A stretch of 7,478 nt of DNA. Source: Desulfobacteraceae bacterium. GTDB taxonomy: Bacteria; Desulfobacterota; Desulfobacteria; Desulfobacterales; Desulfosarcinaceae. Position 1 is the first letter of the stretch. Every line of letters starts with the position of its first letter. A model generated the notes under the pieces. That model was not told the origin of the DNA, made no database searches, and saw nothing but the letters and a program-made list of their open reading frames with translations. This document shows, in pieces, positions 1 to 6,951 of this stretch. A program made the translations under genes and the position numbers. The stretch covers positions 1 through 7,478 of the forward strand of contig JALVQM010000024.1 in the NCBI GenBank assembly GCA_027025615.1. Reading direction: 5' to 3'.

Positions 1-1
1 C

Positions 2-478
2 GGGCAAAAGGTACTGCTGGACAGTGTACTGGCAGACCTATATGGCGTTGAAACCAAAGTGTTATTGCAAGCAGTGAAAAGGAATATCGACCGCTTCCCG
101 GAAGATTTTATGTTTACGCTTACAAAACAGGAGTTTAATCACTTGAGGTCACAAATTGTGACCTCAAGCCGGGGTGGCAGGCGAACACCACCCCACGCCT
201 TCACGGAACAAGGCGTAGCAATGCTGTCCAGTGTCCTTAGAAGTAAGCAAGCCGTACAGGTCAATATCGAAATTATGAGGGCATTTGTCCGGTTGCGACA
301 AATGCTTGCTGAAAATTCGGAGCTTACAGCCAGACTGGAACAACTGGAACAACGCTACGATGAACAGTTCAAAGTCGTATTCGACGCCATACGCGAACTC
401 ATGAAACCGGAAGAACCCAGTAAAAGACCCATCGGGTATATTTGGGATAAGGGGGATCAGGAGATCGAAGCGCGATGA
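2..478 (+). CDS. ORF6N domain protein, 5' end outside window
   Basis: The frame is open to the left edge and gives 158 residues in the window. The residues before the GTG at 59 (ending LADLYGVETK) belong to the family's N-terminal motif, so that GTG is not the start and the true start lies upstream. Visible features, numbered from the left edge: the (L)ADLYGVETK motif at about 10-19, VKRN and RFPEDFMFTL at about 25-40, LRSQIVTSS at about 48-56, GGRR and AFTEQGVAMLSSVLRS at about 58-81, then a helical region rich in Leu and Glu at about 100-130 that could form a coiled coil, ending KRPIGYIW. This is the ORF6N arrangement, a DNA-binding domain known from phages and found in many bacterial chromosomes, related in use to KilA-N and BRO proteins. 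Its target and role are unknown. The TGA stop overlaps the cas2-3 ATG in an ATGA, which suggests co-translation. In canonical I-F loci cas1 occupies this place. The family call is strong; a role in CRISPR regulation is only inference. Confidence 0.88.
   Translation, partial: GQKVLLDSVLADLYGVETKVLLQAVKRNIDRFPEDFMFTLTKQEFNHLRSQIVTSSRGGRRTPPHAFTEQGVAMLSSVLRSKQAVQVNIEIMRAFVRLRQMLAENSELTARLEQLEQRYDEQFKVVFDAIRELMKPEEPSKRPIGYIWDKGDQEIEAR
142..168. repeat. Perfect 13-bp inverted repeat inside the ORF6N gene
   Basis: The left arm CTTGAGGTCACAA (142-154) and the right arm TTGTGACCTCAAG (156-168) are exact reverse complements around a single central A at 155. The segment encodes the LRSQIVTSS stretch, which I recall as common in ORF6N proteins, so codon constraint may explain part of it. 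With a one-base centre it is better suited to binding a protein dimer than to forming an RNA hairpin, but neither is shown. Confidence 0.85.
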
Positions 479-3400
479 TGGTCACCTTCGTCTCCCAATG
501 CGAAAAGAAAGCCCTCAATAAAACCAGACGCGTACTGGACGCCTTCGCCAATCGTATCGGCAGCCGCACCTGGCAAACCGTGATTACCCAGGAAGGTTTG
601 CGGGCGGTGAAAAAACTATTGGGGAAAACAGCAACCAAAAATACCGCCGTGTCCTGTCACTGGATCAGAAGCCGCAGCCGTAGTGAGTTGTTGTGGGTGG
701 TGGGGAGCAAAAGAAAATTTAATCATGAGGGATTTGTGCCGGTGAACAGCACACAAAGACCATTGACAGCAATGATAGATCAAACAGATTGGCAAGATTT
801 GCCATTGATCAAGGCTTTGGCTGCATTAGCTGCATTATTTCACGACTGGGGCAAAGCTTCCGAGTTTTTTCAATACAAGCTCAGGCAAAGCAAAATGATT
901 GGCGATCCTTATCGGCATGAATGGATTTCCCTGTTATTTTTAAGCGCGTTATGCCGTGATAAAACTGATGAGCTATGGCTGGAGCAATTACAGCAAGATG
1001 AAGCCATATTTGTTGAAGTGATTGACAAAGTGGATAACAGTATCAAAAGACCTTTCAAAAACCTGCCACCTGCTGCATTGCTAGTAGCCTGGCTGGTGGT
1101 TTCACATCATAGGCTACCAGTGAAAAAGGAAAGTGGTGTTGATGCTCCTGCTGACTGGGAAAGGATGCTCAGAAAAATTCAAGTTTCTTGGCAATATAAG
1201 AATGCTTTGGCTGAAGATATCGAACAACTAAGACGCTGTTTTCATTACCCTGATGGACTGCCTAGTGATGCCAAAGCCTGGCTGAAAGAAGTAAAAAAAT
1301 GGGCAAACAAACTGTCGCAGGCTCTGCCATTAGTCCAGCCAGCCTTGCAAGATGGAACTTGGCGAGTGATATTGCATTATTGCCGTTTGAGCTTAATGCT
1401 GGGCGATCATTACTACTCTTCGTTGGAACCCAATAATCCAAAGCGTCTTAAAAATCGGGAATTGAAGCTGTATGCCAATACCGACAAAAAGCACAAACCC
1501 AAACAGACGCTGGATGAGCACCTTTTGGGGGTTGCGAAACAGGCCGTTAAAACAGCCCACTTTTTACCGGTCTTTGAAGGCCGTTTGCTCAATGGTAAGG
1601 AGGTTTTACAAAGAGCAGAAGATATCCAGTCACTAAAAAAAACCAGCACGGACAAGAATTTCCGTTGGCAAGATAAGGCTGTTTTGGAAATCAGTCGTTG
1701 GAGAACAGATCATAAATTGAATGGAGAAGAGCAATTTGGATTCTTTACCGTCAATATGGCTAGCACCGGTAAGGGAAAAACCTTTGCCAACGCCAAGATT
1801 ATGCGCGCACTGTCAAATGATGCTAATAGCTTGCGTTATATTTTGGCTCTCGGGCTTAGAACGCTAACGCTACAAACCGGTGATGAATATCGAGATCGAA
1901 TTGGCCTGGACAAGGATGAACTGGCGGTATTGATTGGATCGCGAGCCGTGCAGGAACTTCATAATCAAAAAACGGATGACAAATCAGACGACAAAGAAGA
2001 TTCCTATGGCGGCTCGGAATCATCCGAGTCTCTGATGGACAATGAAATTGATTTTGAGGTGATCCCCAATATAGAAGAAATGCTGAAAACCGTTCTGCAA
2101 CGCCCTAAAGATCAGCAGTTTCTATACGCACCTGTATTGGCCTGTACCATCGACCATATGATGGCGGCAACCGAAACGATACGCGGCGGGCGTTATATCT
2201 TGCCTGCATTGCGTTTGATGTATTCCGATTTGGTAATCGACGAAATCGATGATTTTGATGGTACGGATTTGGTAGCTATCGGCCGCTTGATTCATCTGGC
2301 CGGTATGCTGGGAAGGAAAGTGATGATCTCTTCTGCCACCATTCCACCTGACCTGGCTGAGGGTTATTTTAATTCTTATCAATCTGGCTGGGCATTGTTT
2401 GCCAGAATGCGGGGGGAAAGCACAAAAATTGGATGTGCCTGGATTGATGAGTTCAAAACCCGCGTTGATAGCATATCGGCAACATTTGATACCGAAGCGA
2501 CCAACTCTTATCAAGCGTTTCATCAGCAGTTTATTGAGCACCGCTTAAAAAGACTGGCAGAACAGCCGGCCAAACACAAAGGCAAAATTGTTGATTTGCA
2601 AGCAGATGACGAGACCAATGAGCAAACTCTGCAGAAAAAATATTTCCAGACGATCCAAAACGCTGTGATCGAGCAACACCATCAACATGCTTACCAGGAT
2701 GAAGTAACGGGAAGGCATGTCAGTTTTGGTGTTGTGCGTATCGCCAATATTACTCCCTGTATCGAGCTGACCCGATATTTACTCTCGGCTGACTGGCCAG
2801 AAAATATTGAAATCCGGTCAATGGCCTACCATAGCCAGCAAGTCTTGCTAATGCGAGATGCACAAGAGAAGCATTTAGACGCCGTACTGAAGCGAAAAAA
2901 AGGTAAGCAGGCATCATTGGAATATCCCGTTATCAGAAAACATATTGATAACAGTACAGCAAAGGATCTGATTTTTATTCTGGTGGCGACACCAGTGGAA
3001 GAGGTTGGTCGGGATCATGATTTCGACTGGGCGGTGATAGAACCCTCTTCCTTCCGTTCCATTATACAAATGGCTGGTCGTGTTTTACGCCATCAAATAC
3101 TGAAGAGTGATATTGATACGGCCAATATTCATATTTTACAAACCAATTATAAGGGCTTTATAAACAAAAAAATCGCATTCATCAGACCCGGTTACGAAAG
3201 CAGTGCATTGTCATTAAAAACGCACGACCTGAAACAGTTGATCGATACTCAAGCGATTGCCAAAAGACTGGATGCCAGCCCAAGAATTCATCGATTAAAA
3301 GAATTACAACCGAATAAGAAACTGGCCGATCTGGAGCACGAAGCTATCCATCAATTACTGACTCATTATCAGGAAAGAACAGCTCGTGATTTACAGGGCT

Positions 3401-3777
3401 GGCTGACAGACAACTGGTGGTTGACCGGAATACCACAAACGTTGGTACGGTTCCGGCAATCAAATGAGCAGCAGCTCCTCTATCTAGTGCCAATGGATAA
3501 AGGCATGAAGTTTTGTGAGAAAGATAAGGGATTACCACTGCCAGTAGAAAGGCAGCTGGGTATTCAACATCAAGAGGACTTGACTGAAATACAGATCAAC
3601 AGGCTTTGGTTAAAACGCGATTATCAGGAACTATTGGAACAAATGGGCATTGATATAATGCAAGCCGCACTGATTTACGGTGAATTAAACCTGCCTATTT
3701 ATAGTAATAACAATACAGCAGAATATGTCTATTTATCACAACTTGGGTTGATGAGAAAATCTAGAACAGGAGAATAA
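475..3777 (+). CDS. cas3f: Type I-F Cas2-Cas3 fusion nuclease-helicase
   Basis: The 1100-residue product is the I-F effector nuclease, recruited by target-bound Cascade to unwind and degrade DNA 3'-5', and the Cas1 partner in spacer acquisition. Residues 1-95 form the Cas2-like domain (VSQC, RTWQT, CHWIRSRSRSELLWVVG). The HD nuclease follows, with H123-D124 in LFHDWGKA, H148 in HEW, H211-H212 in SHHRLP and D311 in LGDHYY. The SF2 helicase has Walker A ASTGKGKT (429-436), motif II DEID (589-592), motif III SSAT (619-622), ATPVEEVGRDHDFD (838-851) and motif VI QMAGRVLRH (865-873). A C-terminal domain covers about 940-1100. All catalytic motifs look intact, so an active enzyme is expected. Its length is close to the P. 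aeruginosa homologue (about 1076). An acidic, Ser-rich stretch at 499-527 looks like a flexible insert. The ATG at 475 gives an N-terminus in register with that homologue. An AGGAG lies 11 bases upstream, and the start overlaps the preceding stop by 4 bases. Confidence 0.97.
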   Translation: MMVTFVSQCEKKALNKTRRVLDAFANRIGSRTWQTVITQEGLRAVKKLLGKTATKNTAVSCHWIRSRSRSELLWVVGSKRKFNHEGFVPVNSTQRPLTAMIDQTDWQDLPLIKALAALAALFHDWGKASEFFQYKLRQSKMIGDPYRHEWISLLFLSALCRDKTDELWLEQLQQDEAIFVEVIDKVDNSIKRPFKNLPPAALLVAWLVVSHHRLPVKKESGVDAPADWERMLRKIQVSWQYKNALAEDIEQLRRCFHYPDGLPSDAKAWLKEVKKWANKLSQALPLVQPALQDGTWRVILHYCRLSLMLGDHYYSSLEPNNPKRLKNRELKLYANTDKKHKPKQTLDEHLLGVAKQAVKTAHFLPVFEGRLLNGKEVLQRAEDIQSLKKTSTDKNFRWQDKAVLEISRWRTDHKLNGEEQFGFFTVNMASTGKGKTFANAKIMRALSNDANSLRYILALGLRTLTLQTGDEYRDRIGLDKDELAVLIGSRAVQELHNQKTDDKSDDKEDSYGGSESSESLMDNEIDFEVIPNIEEMLKTVLQRPKDQQFLYAPVLACTIDHMMAATETIRGGRYILPALRLMYSDLVIDEIDDFDGTDLVAIGRLIHLAGMLGRKVMISSATIPPDLAEGYFNSYQSGWALFARMRGESTKIGCAWIDEFKTRVDSISATFDTEATNSYQAFHQQFIEHRLKRLAEQPAKHKGKIVDLQADDETNEQTLQKKYFQTIQNAVIEQHHQHAYQDEVTGRHVSFGVVRIANITPCIELTRYLLSADWPENIEIRSMAYHSQQVLLMRDAQEKHLDAVLKRKKGKQASLEYPVIRKHIDNSTAKDLIFILVATPVEEVGRDHDFDWAVIEPSSFRSIIQMAGRVLRHQILKSDIDTANIHILQTNYKGFINKKIAFIRPGYESSALSLKTHDLKQLIDTQAIAKRLDASPRIHRLKELQPNKKLADLEHEAIHQLLTHYQERTARDLQGWLTDNWWLTGIPQTLVRFRQSNEQQLLYLVPMDKGMKFCEKDKGLPLPVERQLGIQHQEDLTEIQINRLWLKRDYQELLEQMGIDIMQAALIYGELNLPIYSNNNTAEYVYLSQLGLMRKSRTGE
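3651..3659 (+). promoter_or_regulatory. Possible internal extended -10 promoter ahead of csy1
   Basis: TGATATAAT matches the sigma-70 extended -10 consensus TGnTATAAT exactly. It lies within the cas2-3 coding sequence, about 120 bases before the csy1 GTG. The nearest -35-like hexamer, TTGGAA at 3634-3639, leaves only a 14-base spacer, so any activity would depend on the extended -10. It could let the Cascade genes be transcribed without cas2-3. A chance match is quite possible, because reverse-strand TATAAT hexamers also occur near 3060 and 3145. Confidence 0.28.
3768..3773 (+). promoter_or_regulatory. Ribosome binding site for csy1 (GTG start)
   Basis: AGGAGA lies 5 bases before the GTG at 3779 and inside the last codons of cas2-3. 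It supports this non-ATG start directly after the cas2-3 stop codon. Confidence 0.8.
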
Positions 3778-3778
3778 G

Positions 3779-5026
3779 GTGATTGATCCAGCAATAAAAG
3801 ACTTTCTAACCGATCGCAAAGAGCAATGGTTAAAAAGCAGAGTTAAAGGTAATACACCAGAAGGTAAAAAGGTTGAATTGCACCAGGAAGCCAACGAAAA
3901 CTTTTCACTGGCCAACTGGTTGCCCGATGCTGCGAGGCGGGCGGGGCAATTATCGATGGTGACTCATCCGGCCAAGTTTTCCCATCCCAATGCCAAAGCG
4001 ACAGCGTTAATTGCAGAAGCGGCCGCCAGAAAAGATGGTCTGTTACGTTCCGGAAATGTCAAGGTGGAACTGGATGTGTTGGGCAATGCGGCGGCGCTGG
4101 ATGTGCATAAATTTCTCTCCCTGGTATTACAAGACGACCTGACTGTTTTACAGCACCTAGAACAAAAGACAGAGACGATTAAACAACAATTTACCTTGCC
4201 AACCGCCAGCTATGACGAGATATTGAGTGGCTTGCTGGCAATCAAACAAGGCAACGAAAAACCGAAAACGCATGGTGGTATCAAGCAGGTATATTTTCCC
4301 GTTTCTGACAATAACTACCACTTGCTCTCCATTCTCACTCCCTCCGGTATTTTATACGAACTGAAGCAACGCATTAACCAGATGCGTTTTTCTGATGAGG
4401 CTAAAGCATCCCGCGAGGCGAGACGGGAAAACAAGGCGGGGCAGGATTACAGCGAGGTTTTTGATTTAACGCTGATCGGTTTTGGTGGCGCAAAGCCCCT
4501 GAATATCAGTGTATTGAACTATCAGAATGGCGGTGTTGCCTTTTTGCTGAATGCTGCGCCTCCCGTTTTGTCCGGGAGACGCCTTAATCCGCCACGCAAA
4601 GATTTTTTTGACTTTAGCTATACCAGACCAGAAAGTCACCGTGAACTTTTTGAGGGCTTTCATAAAACTCTGAGCCTGGCGATCAACAACAAGGGGATTC
4701 GTAACCGCATCAAGAGTCTCGCCAAAGCCATCTTTTTTGAATTGATAGACCGTTCATGGCAACTTCGTTATCTTGAACCGGGCTGGTCAGACTCGGATCG
4801 TTATCGCACCTTGGCCAAATATCAGAAATTATGGCTGGACAGTCAATATCATCAGGCGGAAGAAAAAGACGAGCAATGGCTGGATCAGCTGGAAGAAGCG
4901 ATGGTGCGCTGGTTTATCAATGCTTACGACAAGCTGATTGGTAAACAGCAAAGCCTGTCGCTTTCAGACTATGAATTTATTGAATTGAAAAAATGGCTGC
5001 AAGGCTGTGGGGAGGGGTTGAAATGA
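3779..5026 (+). CDS. csy1: Type I-F Cascade large subunit Csy1 (Cas8f)
   Basis: The 415-residue product is the large subunit of the I-F surveillance complex. With Csy2 it forms the heterodimer that holds the 5' handle of the crRNA and recognises the PAM in double-stranded DNA. Recognisable family blocks are NWLPDAARRAGQL (46-58), GNAAALDVHKFLSL (102-115), KQVYFP (169-174), the FGGAKPLNIS loop (235-244), LRYLEPGWSD (329-338) and the helical C-terminal half. N103, K239 and N242 line up with P. aeruginosa Csy1 N111, K247 and N250, which sit at the PAM in the published complex, so a GG/CC-type PAM is likely. The length is slightly below the roughly 434 residues of that homologue; the shortening appears to be in the N-terminal quarter. 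The GTG start follows the cas2-3 stop by one base and has a strong AGGAGA. The gene is separate from csy2, unlike the fused cas8f-cas5f of transposon-encoded I-F3 systems. Confidence 0.95.
   Translation: MIDPAIKDFLTDRKEQWLKSRVKGNTPEGKKVELHQEANENFSLANWLPDAARRAGQLSMVTHPAKFSHPNAKATALIAEAAARKDGLLRSGNVKVELDVLGNAAALDVHKFLSLVLQDDLTVLQHLEQKTETIKQQFTLPTASYDEILSGLLAIKQGNEKPKTHGGIKQVYFPVSDNNYHLLSILTPSGILYELKQRINQMRFSDEAKASREARRENKAGQDYSEVFDLTLIGFGGAKPLNISVLNYQNGGVAFLLNAAPPVLSGRRLNPPRKDFFDFSYTRPESHRELFEGFHKTLSLAINNKGIRNRIKSLAKAIFFELIDRSWQLRYLEPGWSDSDRYRTLAKYQKLWLDSQYHQAEEKDEQWLDQLEEAMVRWFINAYDKLIGKQQSLSLSDYEFIELKKWLQGCGEGLK
5011..5015 (+). promoter_or_regulatory. Ribosome binding site deciding the csy2 start
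   Basis: GGAGG, inside a G-rich run at 5009-5017, lies 7 bases before the ATG at 5023. It favours this start over the in-frame ATG at 4993, which would add ten residues (MAARLWGGVE) read out of frame from the csy1 end and has no comparable site. Confidence 0.82.
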
Positions 5027-5922
5027 GCCGAAATATTTTATTGATTCGCCATGTTCGCATTCACAACGCCAATGCACTGGCCAGTCCTTATTCAGTTGGA
5101 TTTCCAGCAATGACCGCCTGGATGGGTGCGGTACATTCGCTTGAGCGAAAAATCAAACGGGATGAACGCTTTAATGAAGAACTGGATGATCTGATCTTTT
5201 CTTCTGTTGGCGTGGTCTGCCATGCTTTTGATTTGCAGACCTACAAGGGACAAAATAATTATGACCATGTCATTATCGGTACCGGAAATCCGTTGGACAA
5301 GACTGGCAAGCGACCATCCTTTATCGAAGAAGCACGCTGTGATTTAACTGTTTCACTATTGATTGAATACCGCGCCAGTGACAGCGAAGAGCTGGAAAAT
5401 GCTGTGTCACAACTTTTACCTACCATTAAATTGGCCAGCGGTGACATTCAGCATGTTAACGAGATAAAGCGCTATCCAGTCTATTCAGAAGCTGATCAGC
5501 ATCAATTAATAGGACAAATCATGCCTGGGTTTTGCTTGATAGAACGCCGGGACTTAATGCGGCAGGCGATGCAAGAGGGTCAGGATGCGCTCGATGCCCT
5601 GCTGGATTATGTCAAAGTAACCCATCATTGCGAACAGAACGATGACGGCAAAGTCAGCTGGATAAGCCGTCGAAAAGAAAAAGGCTGGATGGTTCCCATC
5701 AGTGTCGCTTATCAAGGAATCAGTGAACTGGCGCAAGCCGAGCAACAACGCGACCTTGAAACCCCTCATCGGTTTGCCGAAAGCGTCGTCACACTTGGTG
5801 AATTCATCATGCCTTACAGGCTGGATAATCTTGAGCCTATGCTTTGGCGCTATCAAACCAACCTTGAACATAATCTTTATTTGATCTCACCACTTGAAAT
5901 AAAAGGAGAAACTCATGGCTAA
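5023..5922 (+). CDS. csy2: Type I-F Cascade subunit Csy2 (Cas5f)
   Basis: The 299-residue product is the Cas5-type RAMP protein of the I-F complex. It pairs with Csy1 and caps the 5' handle of the crRNA. The N-terminal strand LLIRHVRIHNANALASP (6-22) followed by GFPAMTAWMGAVHSLERKI (26-44) is the typical Csy2 opening. GWMVPISVAYQGIS (221-234) and FAESVVTLGEFIMPYRL (251-267) are typical of the C-terminal half. I chose the ATG at 5023 for its ribosome binding site and because the family pattern begins there. A longer frame from 4993 exists but is unlikely. The ATG overlaps the csy1 stop (ATGA), suggesting translational coupling, which suits the one-to-one Csy1-Csy2 heterodimer. At 299 residues it is somewhat shorter than the P. 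aeruginosa protein (about 327) but appears complete at both ends. Confidence 0.94.
   Translation: MSRNILLIRHVRIHNANALASPYSVGFPAMTAWMGAVHSLERKIKRDERFNEELDDLIFSSVGVVCHAFDLQTYKGQNNYDHVIIGTGNPLDKTGKRPSFIEEARCDLTVSLLIEYRASDSEELENAVSQLLPTIKLASGDIQHVNEIKRYPVYSEADQHQLIGQIMPGFCLIERRDLMRQAMQEGQDALDALLDYVKVTHHCEQNDDGKVSWISRRKEKGWMVPISVAYQGISELAQAEQQRDLETPHRFAESVVTLGEFIMPYRLDNLEPMLWRYQTNLEHNLYLISPLEIKGETHG
5903..5908 (+). promoter_or_regulatory. Ribosome binding site for csy3
   Basis: AAGGAG with 6-base spacing to the ATG at 5915 is the nearest to consensus in the operon. That fits the need for about six Csy3 copies per complex, against one of each other subunit. Confidence 0.8.
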
Positions 5923-6946
5923 GAAAAATGATATTGCAAGCGTGCTGGCGTTTGAGAAAAAACTCGTTCCATCTGATGGACTGATGTATGGCGCCATCTG
6001 GGAAAAACGACTTGAAAACCTCGAGCCGTTAGCACTACGCGAGAAATCCGTTAGAGGGACGATCTCAAACCGGCTAAAAGCAGCCATCAAAAATGATCCC
6101 CTGAAGTTGAATGCAGAAGTGGAAAAACCCAATCTGCAAACTGTTGATAGCTGTTCCCTGACAGAAAAGCAGGACACGCTGGTATTGAAATTTACCCTCA
6201 AGGTATTAAGCAATGTGCAGCAACCATCAGCCTGTAACCATCAGGAATTTAACCAGAAATACCAAAAAGTGGCAGAAAGCTATATCGAGCAGAAAGGTTT
6301 CAAGGAACTGGCAACACGTTATGCTACCAACATCGCAAATGGCCGCTTTTTGTGGCGAAACCGCGTCGGCGTAGAAAACCTGGAAGTTAAAGTCAAATTG
6401 GCCGGTTCAGAGAAGAAGGAGTGGAATTTTGATGCAACAAAAATCAGCACCCGCCATTTTGATATCAATGATGATGCCATTAAAGAGCTGGCAACCGTCA
6501 TCGCTGATGCGCTAACTGGAAAAAAAGATTTTGTCCTGCTGGAAATCACCGCTTTTGCCCAGGTTGGGAAAGCACAGGACGTCTACCCCAGTGAAGAACT
6601 GGTGCTGGATAAAAGCAACAGTTCCAAAGGCAATAAAAGCAAAATTCTTTACTGCGTCAATGATATTGCCGCCATGCATTCACAAAAAATTGGCAATGCG
6701 ATTCGAACCGTGGATACCTGGTATCCGGATTTCGAAGAAGCCGGTATTGGACCGATTGCACTGGAGCCCTATGGCGCTGTAACCAACCTGGGCGTAGCCT
6801 ACCGTAACCCAAAAGCCAAAAGCGACTTTTTTACCCTGTTCGACAAATGGGTATTAGAGGATGAACTGGATTCTGTAAACGATATGCATTATGTCATGGG
6901 TGTACTGGTGCGCGGTGGCGTATTTGGCGAAAGTGGCAAGGAGTAA
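5915..6946 (+). CDS. csy3: Type I-F Cascade backbone subunit Csy3 (Cas7f)
   Basis: The 343-residue product is the Cas7-type subunit. In the known I-F complex six copies assemble along the crRNA spacer as a helical backbone and present it for pairing with target DNA. The match to P. aeruginosa Csy3 (about 342 residues) runs end to end: ASVLAFEKKLVPSDGLM (8-24), REKSVRGTISNRLK (42-55), PNLQTVD (72-78), LKFTLKVL (91-98), PSACN (104-108), NGRFLWRNRVG (142-152), LDKSNSSKGNKSKILY (231-246), HSQKIGNAIRTVDTWYP (255-271), LEPYGAVT (283-290) and RGGVFGE (333-339). This is the most conserved protein in the window. The ATG overlaps the csy2 stop by 8 bases and has an AAGGAG. No truncation or missing core block is seen. 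Confidence 0.97.
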   Translation: MAKKNDIASVLAFEKKLVPSDGLMYGAIWEKRLENLEPLALREKSVRGTISNRLKAAIKNDPLKLNAEVEKPNLQTVDSCSLTEKQDTLVLKFTLKVLSNVQQPSACNHQEFNQKYQKVAESYIEQKGFKELATRYATNIANGRFLWRNRVGVENLEVKVKLAGSEKKEWNFDATKISTRHFDINDDAIKELATVIADALTGKKDFVLLEITAFAQVGKAQDVYPSEELVLDKSNSSKGNKSKILYCVNDIAAMHSQKIGNAIRTVDTWYPDFEEAGIGPIALEPYGAVTNLGVAYRNPKAKSDFFTLFDKWVLEDELDSVNDMHYVMGVLVRGGVFGESGKE

Positions 6947-6951
6947 AGGGG

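Noticed and set aside
59..478. GTG at 59 as the start of the ORF6N gene
   Set aside because: The in-frame codons before it encode the conserved ADLYGVETK part of the domain, so the gene begins left of the window.
820..837. Tandem 9-base repeat GCTGCATTA x2
   Set aside because: It encodes part of the Ala/Leu-rich LAALAALF helix of the HD domain and has only two copies, so it is explained by coding.
2122..2541. 139-codon reverse-strand frame inside cas2-3
   Set aside because: It overlaps the conserved helicase motifs of cas2-3 entirely and has no recognisable family pattern. It is an antisense by-product of the real gene, like the other short reverse frames in the window.
4993..5022. Longer csy2 start at ATG 4993
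   Set aside because: The extra ten residues do not resemble the family N-terminus, and the GGAGG is correctly placed only for the ATG at 5023.
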